Assembly: GCA_903921405.1 (NCBI GenBank)
Contig: CAIXPV010000167.1
Location: forward strand, 1 to 37,381
DNA length: 37,381 nucleotides
Source of the DNA: an uncultured Actinomycetes bacterium
GTDB taxonomy: Bacteria > Actinomycetota > Actinomycetes > Nanopelagicales > Nanopelagicaceae
Direction: 5' to 3'
The number at the start of each line of letters is the position of its first letter. The stretch's first letter is position 1. The position numbers and the translations under genes are program-made. A model generated the notes under the pieces. It was not told the DNA's origin, made no database searches, and was given only the letters and a program-made list of their open reading frames with translations. Below are positions 24,632 through 32,056 of this stretch, one piece after another.

Positions 24632-26518
24632 GTGGCCACGCCGCGTTTATTTCGTCTTAAGGCCGAGGTAGTTGCACGGCCCCGAGGCGAAGCGGCGAAG
24701 ATTCTTCCTTTTGCCAGAATCTGGGTGGATACAGGTGTATTTCACTTAGATGCACCATTTGATTATGCCGTTCCAGAAGAGCTTGACGATGTTATCGCTA
24801 CTGGAATACGCGTACAGGTTCCATTTGGAAATCGTGAAGTAGAAGGAATCGTCATTGAGCGATGTGCAGAATCACAAACCTCCGGACGAATACGTCACAT
24901 AACTAAAGCTCTGTCCCCTCATCCGGTAGCAACTTCGAAGTCTCTTACTCTCATACATGAGGTTGCTGTTCGTTGGGCCAGTAATACCTTTGATGTTATT
25001 CGTTTGGCGATCCCACCCCGTGTTGCATCAGTCGATAAAATATTTTCTGCTACAGATTCGCAAGAAAATAGCGATTTACAGTTCGATGCACCTAGCTCCT
25101 TCGTTGCCTTTGACCCCTATGAGAACCCTGCCAAGCAAGTAGTCGCTCTTATTGCGGATGGGTACAAAAAAGGATCGGTTCTATTAGTAGCACCGGATGA
25201 ACGTGATCTCGACCAGATATGTGCGTTTCTAGAATCTCAACACTTAAGTTATCTTCGCCTTGATAGTTCACTGCCCAGAGCGCAGAGGTATAGCAACTAT
25301 TTGCACGCTCTTCACACATCTCATTGCATAGTTCTTGGCGCACGTAGTGCCATATTTACACCTGTCGCAGGGCTACGGACGATAATTGTATATAAAGAAA
25401 GCTCCCATGAACATTATGAACAACGCTCACCCGGCTTCAACGTTCGAGACATTGCCGGTTTGCGCAGAGGTTTGGAGAGTTTAGAGATTGTTTATACGGG
25501 ATATGTGCCATCTATGGAGCTCTCGTTGTTAATAGATAATAAAACTCTTCACTTTATCAATCATGCGCACAGATTAAACGTTAAGTCATTCTCGAGCGAA
25601 GATGGCACTCTACTTCCAGGGCGAATATTCACTGAAATTCGTAAAGCTCTAAGCCGCGGTCCCGTGCTCTTTCTAGTACCCCGTAAAGGTTATGGAAATG
25701 CGCTTTTATGCGCCCATTGCAAGAATCTAGCTCAGTGCGCATGTGGAGGTCGCCTGATAGTTGGATCAAAGAGTTCACCACCTGTATGCACAGTGTGCTC
25801 ATCAGTTTTTTACGATTGGTCTTGTTCGTGGTGTAACCGACAAAAACCATATATTGCCGGCAGAGGTATTGAACGAGCAGGCGAAGAGATATCGCGTGCA
25901 TTTAGTGGCTTCCCTTTGATTCTCTCCTACGGCGATGTCATAAAACCCTCTGTCAGTAATCTTCCATCGCTAGTTCTAGCAACCCCAGGTGCTGCACCAC
26001 ATTGTGAAGGTGGGTACAGCGCTGTTGCATTATTGGAGGGCATTAACTTCTTTTCTCACCCAGACTTACGAGCTCAAGAGCGCGCCCGAGAACTTTTCTT
26101 TGAGACTGCGGCGATGATTGATGCAAAGGGCTCTGTGCTTGTATCGATTCCTGATGCACATCCAGTCACTGCTGCACTTACTCAATGGAATCCGGGCGTC
26201 ATGATTCGACGAGAACTAGAGGAACGAAAGGAAGTTGGTCTACCTCCATTTGTCCACTGCATTCTTATAACCGCTCCTATTGCCGAAAGTACTCAACTAG
26301 CCAATGGGTTGAGAAAGTCCATTGCCGATTCGAGATTACCAACATCACTTAAGATTTTGGGACCTACACCAGTGCAGAAGGATCAAGCAAAGATCATGCT
26401 TTATGTTGACGATAATGGGCTGTCTCAAGTAAGCGCATTTGTTCATGAGTTGCAACGTCGACGAAGTATCGCTAAAAAGCAACTTCTGAGCATGCGAGTA
26501 GATCCATATTCTTTCTAG
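24632..26518 (+). CDS. priA: PriA-like primosomal protein N', helicase-degenerate
   Basis: Replication-restart protein homologue of 628 residues, GTG start. The N-terminal 3'-DNA-binding domain is recognisable (ARIWVDTGVFHLDAPFDYAVPEE, VQVPFGNREVEGIV). The Walker A sequence expected after it is absent, with DGYKKGSVLLVAPDE in its place. The DEEH box is replaced by YKESSHEHYEQR. Zinc-binding cysteines remain: CAHC, CACG, CTVC and CSWC. The C-terminal VGLPPFVHCILI and LGPTPVQ are typical. Actinobacterial PriA proteins are known to lack ATPase motifs, so it probably acts structurally. Confidence 0.9.
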   Translation: MATPRLFRLKAEVVARPRGEAAKILPFARIWVDTGVFHLDAPFDYAVPEELDDVIATGIRVQVPFGNREVEGIVIERCAESQTSGRIRHITKALSPHPVATSKSLTLIHEVAVRWASNTFDVIRLAIPPRVASVDKIFSATDSQENSDLQFDAPSSFVAFDPYENPAKQVVALIADGYKKGSVLLVAPDERDLDQICAFLESQHLSYLRLDSSLPRAQRYSNYLHALHTSHCIVLGARSAIFTPVAGLRTIIVYKESSHEHYEQRSPGFNVRDIAGLRRGLESLEIVYTGYVPSMELSLLIDNKTLHFINHAHRLNVKSFSSEDGTLLPGRIFTEIRKALSRGPVLFLVPRKGYGNALLCAHCKNLAQCACGGRLIVGSKSSPPVCTVCSSVFYDWSCSWCNRQKPYIAGRGIERAGEEISRAFSGFPLILSYGDVIKPSVSNLPSLVLATPGAAPHCEGGYSAVALLEGINFFSHPDLRAQERARELFFETAAMIDAKGSVLVSIPDAHPVTAALTQWNPGVMIRRELEERKEVGLPPFVHCILITAPIAESTQLANGLRKSIADSRLPTSLKILGPTPVQKDQAKIMLYVDDNGLSQVSAFVHELQRRRSIAKKQLLSMRVDPYSF

Positions 26519-26526
26519 GCCTTTGG

Positions 26527-26532
26527 TAGGAT
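26527..26532 (+). promoter_or_regulatory. Candidate -10 element, leaderless start of def
   Basis: TAGGAT lies 6 nt before the def ATG at 26539 in the 20-nt gap after priA. GGTAGG overlaps it and sits 9 nt or more from the ATG, a poor ribosome site. Confidence 0.42.
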
Positions 26533-26538
26533 TACACA

Positions 26539-27099
26539 ATGTCCATTCAAGAGATTCGACTTTTTGGCGATCCGGTTCTTGTTACTCCGGCAGCTCTTGT
26601 GGTGGATTTTGATAAAGAGTTGCGTAATTTAGTCGCAGACCTTACGCAAACAATGTTAGAGGCTCCTGGAGCAGGTTTGGCAGCGCCTCAAATAGGCGTG
26701 GCGCTTCGGGTTTTTACTTGGAATGTTGATGATGAATTAGGCCACCTGGTGAACCCTGTTTTGGTTCTGGGCGATGAGATTCAAGAGGGTGACGAGGGCT
26801 GTCTTTCTTTCCCAGATATGAGCTATCCAACGCCGCGAGCTATGCGCGCCGTTGCTCAGGGTTTCAATATGTTTGGAGAGCAAATCTCCGTGGATGGTAC
26901 AGAGTTTCTGGCTCGAGCATTGCAGCATGAAACAGATCATCTTGATGGCATTCTCTTTATTGATCGAATGCTTCCTGGCGATCGCAAAGCGGCCATGAAA
27001 GAGATTCGTGAATCGGACTGGTTTAACGAGGCTGCACAAATCGGTCAAAATATTCAAATTAAAGAGTCACCGCATAATATTTTCGGACGGAACACCTAA
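26539..27099 (+). CDS. def: Peptide deformylase
   Basis: Removes the N-formyl group from nascent proteins. Length is 186 residues. All three motifs are present: GAGLAAPQIG (44-53), EGCLS with metal ligand C88, and QHETDHLDG with H130, catalytic E131 and H134. The TAATG junction ties it to fmt, so formylation and deformylation are co-expressed. Confidence 0.98.
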   Translation: MSIQEIRLFGDPVLVTPAALVVDFDKELRNLVADLTQTMLEAPGAGLAAPQIGVALRVFTWNVDDELGHLVNPVLVLGDEIQEGDEGCLSFPDMSYPTPRAMRAVAQGFNMFGEQISVDGTEFLARALQHETDHLDGILFIDRMLPGDRKAAMKEIRESDWFNEAAQIGQNIQIKESPHNIFGRNT

Positions 27100-28010
27100 T
27101 GCGTATTGGAGTAGCAGCTACTCCACAGGTTGCAATACCGACGCTTGATTGGCTACTTACGACTGACCACGAACTTGCACTCGTGATTACGCAGCCAGAC
27201 AAACCTGCTGGCCGTGGACGCGAGCTCAAGCAATCGCCTGTAAGTGAGTGGGCAGGCATTCATGGGGTAACCACTCTCAAACCTGAATCATCTGCCAGCC
27301 TGGTCGAACATCTTGAATCATTAGATTTAGTCATAACTATCGGCTACGGCGTCATACTTCCTGAGAGCATTTTGAAACTTCCAAAGTTTGGTTTTATCAA
27401 CCTACATTTCTCTTTGCTTCCGGCCTACCGTGGTGCAGCGCCAGTGCAACGCGCAATTGAAAATGGCGAAGAAGTAACCGGGCTAACTGTTTTTCAATTA
27501 GATAAAGGTATGGATACTGGACCAGTATTCACCTCGATGGCTGTGAACATAGAGCCGCAATGGCGTTCCCACGAAGCTCTTGAACATTTAGCGCAGTTGG
27601 GTCCTGTAGCAATCTCATCGTCACTCGAGTCGATATCGCTAGGAGTCAAACCGCAGGCTCAAGCCGGTCAAGCAACAATGGCACCTAAGATTTCTAAGGC
27701 CGAGGCAGAGATCAATTGGTGTCACAATAATCGCACTATTGTCAATAAGATTCGGGCTTTTTATCCCGCGCCTTGTGCCTGGACATTATGGAATGGTACT
27801 GCCGTTAAAATCACCAACGCTCGTATTCATGACGCTATTGAAGAACTAGAACCTGGTCAGGTTCTTTTCCACAACAAAAAGCTTCTAGTTGGTGCAGAAA
27901 ATAGCTGCGCCGTTGAACTTGTCTCTGTTATTCCATCAGGTAAGAACGAGATGGCGGCTGCTGATTGGGCTCGTGGGGCACACCTGCATGGTGGTGAATA
28001 TTTTGGTTGA
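27099..28010 (+). CDS. fmt: Methionyl-tRNA formyltransferase
   Basis: Formylates initiator Met-tRNA using 10-formyl-THF. Length is 303 residues. The catalytic triad is N101, H103 (NLHFSLLPAYRGAAP) and D139 (MDTGPV). ITIGYGVILP is the usual preceding strand, and a C-terminal OB-like domain with CHNNRTIVNKIRAFYPAPCAWT binds tRNA. It overlaps def by 1 nt and rsmB by about 20 nt. Confidence 0.98.
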   Translation: MRIGVAATPQVAIPTLDWLLTTDHELALVITQPDKPAGRGRELKQSPVSEWAGIHGVTTLKPESSASLVEHLESLDLVITIGYGVILPESILKLPKFGFINLHFSLLPAYRGAAPVQRAIENGEEVTGLTVFQLDKGMDTGPVFTSMAVNIEPQWRSHEALEHLAQLGPVAISSSLESISLGVKPQAQAGQATMAPKISKAEAEINWCHNNRTIVNKIRAFYPAPCAWTLWNGTAVKITNARIHDAIEELEPGQVLFHNKKLLVGAENSCAVELVSVIPSGKNEMAAADWARGAHLHGGEYFG

Positions 28011-29355
28011 GGCACGTAGAAACACTTTTAAATCACCTAAACCAGATGCACCACGATTACTGGCATTTGATCTCTTAACAGAGGTAAATAGAAACGAGGG
28101 TTACTCAAATTTACTCTTACCCGCCGCCTTATCGGCTAGTAATCTTGACGATAGAGACCGAAATCTAGTTACCGAATTACTGTATGGAACCATTCGAATG
28201 CAGGGAAAACACGATTGGGTCTTATCCCAACTTAGTGACCGTCCTTGGAGTGAAGTAGATTCTGGGATTGTGGACCTATGCAGACTAGGTGTCCACCAAA
28301 TCCACGAGATGCGAATCCCGGATCATGCTGCAGTGGCGGCGACCGTTGAAGTTGCACGAAAGCGAGTGGGCGAATCAAAGGCCAGTTTTGTTAATGCGCT
28401 CTTACGCGGAGTAACTAGAAAAAGCATTGATGATTGGTTTGCGCCGCTTAGGGAGATAGAAGATCCTGTAACACGAATGTCTATTCAATATTCACATCCA
28501 GAATGGATCATCTCTGCTTATTTTGATCTACTCAAAGACTGGGATGAAGTCGAAGCCGCACTCTTGATCAATAATGTTCCCGCGACTCCAACCCTTGTTG
28601 CGTGGCCAGGTTATTCAACGCGAGAGGAACTTGTTGAGTGCGGTGCCACACCGACGTCGTACTCACTGTTCGGTGCCAATTTCAAAGGCAACCCTGGTTC
28701 ACTTGAACTCATTCGTCATCGTAAAGCCGGTGTGCAGGACGAAGGCTCTCAACTCGTTGCTACCGTGTTTGCGCACGTTGCTAAAGGTAAAAAATGGCTA
28801 GACATCTGTGCTGGTCCGGGTGGTAAAGCGGCACTTCTTTCTAGCATTGCAACAACTCGCGATATTTCATTTACCGCTAATGAGGTGTCGCCAGCGCGAG
28901 CTGAACTGGTTAAACGAGTTGTCCATGGAGCACAAGTCTGGTGCGGTGATGGTCGTGATATTGCAACTCATGGAGAAAACTTTGATGCGATTCTTCTGGA
29001 TGCACCGTGCACTGGGTTAGGAGCCCTTCGCCGACGTCCTGAGGTTCGTTGGCGACGTACGTTAAAAGATTTACGTGCCCTGACTGAACTACAACGTGAA
29101 CTCATTGAAGCCTCTATTGGATCACTCAATGTTGGGGGAGTACTCGGTTATGCAACGTGTTCGCCTCATCTTGCTGAGACTACCGTTCAAGTAAAAGATA
29201 TTGTAAAAAAGCACCCCGAGTTCGAACTCTTAGACATCTCTCCATTCCTTCCCGAAAATCTAATCAATGCCACAAGGGATGGAGCTATGTCACTATGGAC
29301 ACATCGCCATGGAACTGATGCCATGTTCTTAGCCATTTTCGTGAAGAAAAGTTAA
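27988..29355 (+). CDS. rsmB: 16S rRNA m5C967 methyltransferase RsmB (Sun/Fmu)
   Basis: SAM-dependent m5C methyltransferase. The start is uncertain: ATG 27988, GTG 27991/27994 and TTG 28003 are all in frame and inside the fmt end. I use ATG 27988 because GGGG lies 9 nt upstream; this gives 455 residues. The N-terminal NusB-like RNA-binding domain is clear (APRLLAFDLLTEVNRNEGYSN, ALLRGVTRK). The catalytic domain has DICAGPGGKAAL at about nt 28801 (SAM), DAPCTGLGALRRRPEVRWRR (about 28999), and ATCSPH (about 29152) with the nucleophilic cysteine. Confidence 0.94.
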   Translation: MVVNILVEARRNTFKSPKPDAPRLLAFDLLTEVNRNEGYSNLLLPAALSASNLDDRDRNLVTELLYGTIRMQGKHDWVLSQLSDRPWSEVDSGIVDLCRLGVHQIHEMRIPDHAAVAATVEVARKRVGESKASFVNALLRGVTRKSIDDWFAPLREIEDPVTRMSIQYSHPEWIISAYFDLLKDWDEVEAALLINNVPATPTLVAWPGYSTREELVECGATPTSYSLFGANFKGNPGSLELIRHRKAGVQDEGSQLVATVFAHVAKGKKWLDICAGPGGKAALLSSIATTRDISFTANEVSPARAELVKRVVHGAQVWCGDGRDIATHGENFDAILLDAPCTGLGALRRRPEVRWRRTLKDLRALTELQRELIEASIGSLNVGGVLGYATCSPHLAETTVQVKDIVKKHPEFELLDISPFLPENLINATRDGAMSLWTHRHGTDAMFLAIFVKKS

Positions 29356-29358
29356 TAT
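29353..29358 (+). promoter_or_regulatory. Candidate -10 element, leaderless start of rpe
   Basis: TAATAT lies exactly 6 nt before the rpe ATG at 29365. Its first three bases are the rsmB stop codon TAA, as at alaS. No Shine-Dalgarno sequence is present. Confidence 0.5.
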
Positions 29359-29364
29359 AGATTC

Positions 29365-30030
29365 ATGAGTCGAGAAATACGAATTACGCCAAGCATCCTC
29401 AATGCGGATTTTTCGCATTTGGATCAAGAAATTCAACGAATTGCTGGCGCATCAGATCTATTGCATTTGGATGTCATGGATAACATTTTCGTTCCTAACT
29501 TTACGTTTGACTTTGCGAGAAGCGAAGAGATTATTGCTAGCTCTCCAATTCCTGTAGATGCGCATTTGATGGTCGCCGATGTTGATTTAATTGCCCCTGC
29601 TTACGCTGAAGCAGGTTGTGCAAGCGTCACAATTCATGTTGAGGCGACCTCGGATATACGTGCCACGGCAAGAGCTATACGTCGTGCAGGGTCTAGATGT
29701 GGCCTTGGAATTAAACCTGGAACTTCGATAGATGACTATGTCAATTACGTCGATGATATAGATATGTTTTTAATTATGACCGTCGAACCTGGATTTGGCG
29801 GGCAAAAATTTATGTATGACATGATGGAAAAGGTGAGTAGAACTCGAATGATTATTGGAGATCGCCCAATCTGGTTACAAGTAGATGGCGGAGTCTCACT
29901 CGAAACGATAAGCGCGGCAGCCGAGGCCGGCGCCGATACCTTTGTTGCAGGAAGTGCCGTATTTAACGCAGATGATCCAGCGGCGATGATCGATTCATTA
30001 CGCAAACTCGCCATTGCTGTGGCAGACTAA
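29365..30030 (+). CDS. rpe: Ribulose-phosphate 3-epimerase
   Basis: Interconverts ribulose 5-phosphate and xylulose 5-phosphate in the pentose phosphate pathway. TIM barrel of 221 residues. ITPSILNADFSHLD opens it. Metal and catalytic residues are H34 and D36 (LHLDVMD), H67 (DAHLMV) and D174 (LQVDGGVS). MTVEPGFGGQKFM is the substrate loop. The FMN riboswitch begins about 10 nt after the stop. Confidence 0.97.
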   Translation: MSREIRITPSILNADFSHLDQEIQRIAGASDLLHLDVMDNIFVPNFTFDFARSEEIIASSPIPVDAHLMVADVDLIAPAYAEAGCASVTIHVEATSDIRATARAIRRAGSRCGLGIKPGTSIDDYVNYVDDIDMFLIMTVEPGFGGQKFMYDMMEKVSRTRMIIGDRPIWLQVDGGVSLETISAAAEAGADTFVAGSAVFNADDPAAMIDSLRKLAIAVAD

Positions 30031-30039
30031 CCCCTAAGT

Positions 30040-30159
30040 TGTTCCGGGGGTCGGTGATAATTCCGAACCGGCGGTAAAGTCCGCGACCCGATCACATCCA
30101 GTGATCGGTTGATTTGGTGAAACTCCAAAACCGACAGTTAAAGTCTGGATAAAGGGACA
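30040..30159 (+). promoter_or_regulatory. FMN riboswitch (RFN element)
   Basis: The sequence shows the conserved core: GGTGATAATTCCGAACCGGCGGTAAAG split over the first junction (about 30053-30079), the variable hairpin ATCACATCCAGTGAT (30091-30105), then TTTGGTGAAACTCCAAAACCGACAG and AGTCTGGATAAAG. P1 pairs TGTTCC (30040-30045) with GGGACA (30154-30159). All six helices of the class can be traced. It binds FMN and lowers expression of the transporter gene that follows. Confidence 0.93.
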
Positions 30160-30163
30160 TGTG

Positions 30164-30225
30164 GATGTATGCAGGGTGCATACATCTGCGCTGTTGCTTC
30201 CTGGAGCTTTTTTTCCTAGGGAGGA
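30164..30225 (+). promoter_or_regulatory. Expression platform between FMN aptamer and ribM
   Basis: A 9-bp perfect stem (30164-30172 with 30178-30186, loop AGGGT) follows the aptamer. Downstream, CTTCCTGG (30197-30204) can pair with CTAGGGAG (30216-30223), hiding the Shine-Dalgarno sequence AGGGAGGA (30218-30225). A run of seven T lies at 30208-30214 behind a weak 4-bp stem. Ribosome-site sequestration is the more likely mode; partial termination is possible. Pairings are seen, function is inferred. Confidence 0.5.
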
Positions 30226-30232
30226 TCAACTT

Positions 30233-30922
30233 TTGAATATCATCACATGGCTTTTTGAGGCAACACTACATTTTGGTTCAAAATCAATTGCAGTACGAGA
30301 AGTGATCGGTGGCAGTCTCGGTTTAACAAGTGCCATTCTGGGTGCGCGCAGGCATATGTGGGCTTGGCCAGTAGGAATTCTTGGCGATGGCCTTCTTTTC
30401 ACGGTCTTTCTAGGTGCAGTCTTTGCCTACGGTGATCAACCATCTGCAAACTTTTATGGTCAAGCAAGTCGTAACCTCTTACTTATTATCGTTAGCGCCT
30501 ACGGTTGGATTCGTTGGTCTGCACATAAGAAGGCAAACGTGGGAAGTAAATCTCCAGTGGATCCTCGATGGACAACTGCTAAAGAGCGACTGATTCTCGT
30601 ACCCGTTATTGCGATCTTTTTTCTTTCCTCCATGCAAATATTTAAAGCTTTGGGCGAATCTGGAAGCTGGTTGCTTGTTGATACGTGGATCTTTACAGGA
30701 ACCGCGCTAGCAACGTATGGAATGAGTCGGGGCTATGTTGAGTTTTGGTTGGTCTGGATCGCAGTAGATCTGGTCGGCGTTCCTTTTGCTTTCAAAAATG
30801 GCTACTACCCAACAGGTACGCTCTACGCCATCTACTTACCATTCGTTGTATGGGGTTTTATCTCATGGTTAAGGATCTCTCGTAATCAGGAAAATGGTCT
30901 GCCTCAAGGGGTGAGAGCCTAG
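30233..30922 (+). CDS. ribM: RibM/PnuC-type riboflavin transporter
   Basis: Membrane protein of 229 residues with about seven hydrophobic segments and the PnuC fold features (GSLGLTSAILGARRHMWAWPVGILGD at about 24-49; WLVWIAVDLVGVPFAFKNGYYPTGTLYAIYL). The start is the TTG at 30233, 7 nt behind AGGGAGGA; the open frame to GTG 30161 would translate the riboswitch platform. PnuC relatives under FMN riboswitches in actinobacteria (RibM/PnuX) import riboflavin, and the riboswitch here makes that far more likely than nicotinamide riboside. The position between rpe and hisE matches the rib cluster of Streptomyces. Confidence 0.88.
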   Translation: MNIITWLFEATLHFGSKSIAVREVIGGSLGLTSAILGARRHMWAWPVGILGDGLLFTVFLGAVFAYGDQPSANFYGQASRNLLLIIVSAYGWIRWSAHKKANVGSKSPVDPRWTTAKERLILVPVIAIFFLSSMQIFKALGESGSWLLVDTWIFTGTALATYGMSRGYVEFWLVWIAVDLVGVPFAFKNGYYPTGTLYAIYLPFVVWGFISWLRISRNQENGLPQGVRA

Positions 30923-30928
30923 TAAACT
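30923..30928 (+). promoter_or_regulatory. Candidate -10 element, leaderless start of hisE
   Basis: TAAACT directly follows the ribM stop (TAG, 30920-30922) and lies 6 nt before the hisE ATG at 30935. No Shine-Dalgarno sequence is seen. Confidence 0.45.
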
Positions 30929-30934
30929 GGTCTA

Positions 30935-31198
30935 ATGAAATCCTTTGACTCACTGTGGATCGAACTGGCAGAGAAAGCACAAACGCGACCTGAAGGCTCT
31001 GGAACGGTAGCAGCTTTAGATGCCGGAATTCACTCGATTGGGAAAAAGATTCTTGAAGAGGCCGGGGAGGTTTGGCTTGCCGCCGAACATGAATCCGACG
31101 CAGCGTTATCGGAGGAGATAAGTCAGTTGATTTATCATCTTCAAACTTTGATGCTTGCACGTGGTTTAACTCCCAACGATATCTATAAGTTTCTTTAG
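30935..31198 (+). CDS. hisE: Phosphoribosyl-ATP pyrophosphatase
   Basis: Hydrolyses phosphoribosyl-ATP to phosphoribosyl-AMP, second step of histidine synthesis. Length is 87 residues, a free-standing HisE of the MazG-like all-alpha type. KKILEEAGEVWLAAEHE and EEISQLIYHLQTLMLARGL hold the acidic metal-binding residues. It lies 12 nt before hisG, which catalyses the preceding step, an actinobacterial pairing. Confidence 0.95.
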   Translation: MKSFDSLWIELAEKAQTRPEGSGTVAALDAGIHSIGKKILEEAGEVWLAAEHESDAALSEEISQLIYHLQTLMLARGLTPNDIYKFL

Positions 31199-31210
31199 AA
31201 AGCAGGAGAC

Positions 31211-32056
31211 ATGTTGCGCATTGCAGTTCCTAATAAGGGATCTTTAGCAGAAGACTCAATTTCGATTCTCAAAGAAGCTGGATACAAGCAACGCACGGAT
31301 TCGCGCGATCTGGTGTTGGTAGATACCGATAACTCAGTGGAGTTCTATTACTTGCGTCCACGAGATATTGCAATCTATGTTGGAACTGGCGAACTTGAAG
31401 CAGGTATCACTGGACGAGATTTACTTATAGATTCAGGCGCTAAAGCTACCGAGTTGATGAACCTTAATTTTGGGGGCTCTACTTTTCGCTTTGCTGCACC
31501 ATCTGATCGCACATGGAATCTCTCGGATATTGCTGGCAAGCGAGTGGCGACGGCTTATCCAGGCCTAGTGGCTTCGCACTTAGCATCTCTTGGAATCACT
31601 GCAGATGTAGTCAGGCTCGATGGAGCTGTAGAAAGCAGTGTCAGACTCGGTGTTGCCGATCTAATCGCAGACGTAGTGAGCACTGGTAATACCCTTCGCC
31701 AAGCAGGCTTAGCTGTTTTTGCAGATCCAATTTTGACTAGTGAAGCCATAGTTATCTCGCGTAACGGTGCAAAGATACCTGCTGAGCTTGAGATTCTGAT
31801 TCGTCGATTGCAAGGAGTTGTTACCGCCAGACAGTATGTACTTCTCGATTACGATATTCCTACAGTGAGTGTTGAAATCGCTTGTGCAATCACTCCAGGT
31901 TTAGAGTCACCAACTATCTCTCCACTGCAGCGCCCTGATTGGGTAGCGGTGCGTGCCATGGTGTTGCGTAAAGATACAAATAGAGTCATGGATGAATTGT
32001 GGGCAGTTGGTGCGCGTGGAATTCTAGTTACTGATATTCACGCCTGCCGGCTTTAA
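31211..32056 (+). CDS. hisG: ATP phosphoribosyltransferase (long form)
   Basis: Commits ATP and PRPP to histidine synthesis. Length is 281 residues, the HisG-L form with a C-terminal ACT-like regulatory domain (about 210-281, RAMVLRKDTNRVMDELWAVGARGILVTDI), so no HisZ partner is needed and feedback by histidine is expected. The PRPP loop is DVVSTGNTLRQAG; N-terminal IAVPNKGSLAED and YYLRPRDIAIYVGTGELEAGITGRDLL are family blocks. CAGGAG precedes the ATG. Its 3' end overlaps serB (opposite strand) by 4 nt. Confidence 0.97.
   Translation: MLRIAVPNKGSLAEDSISILKEAGYKQRTDSRDLVLVDTDNSVEFYYLRPRDIAIYVGTGELEAGITGRDLLIDSGAKATELMNLNFGGSTFRFAAPSDRTWNLSDIAGKRVATAYPGLVASHLASLGITADVVRLDGAVESSVRLGVADLIADVVSTGNTLRQAGLAVFADPILTSEAIVISRNGAKIPAELEILIRRLQGVVTARQYVLLDYDIPTVSVEIACAITPGLESPTISPLQRPDWVAVRAMVLRKDTNRVMDELWAVGARGILVTDIHACRL

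Noticed and set aside
30161..30232. N-terminal extension of the transporter from GTG 30161
   Set aside because: It would translate the region just after the riboswitch and lacks a ribosome site, while TTG 30233 has AGGGAGGA at ideal distance and starts the conserved part.
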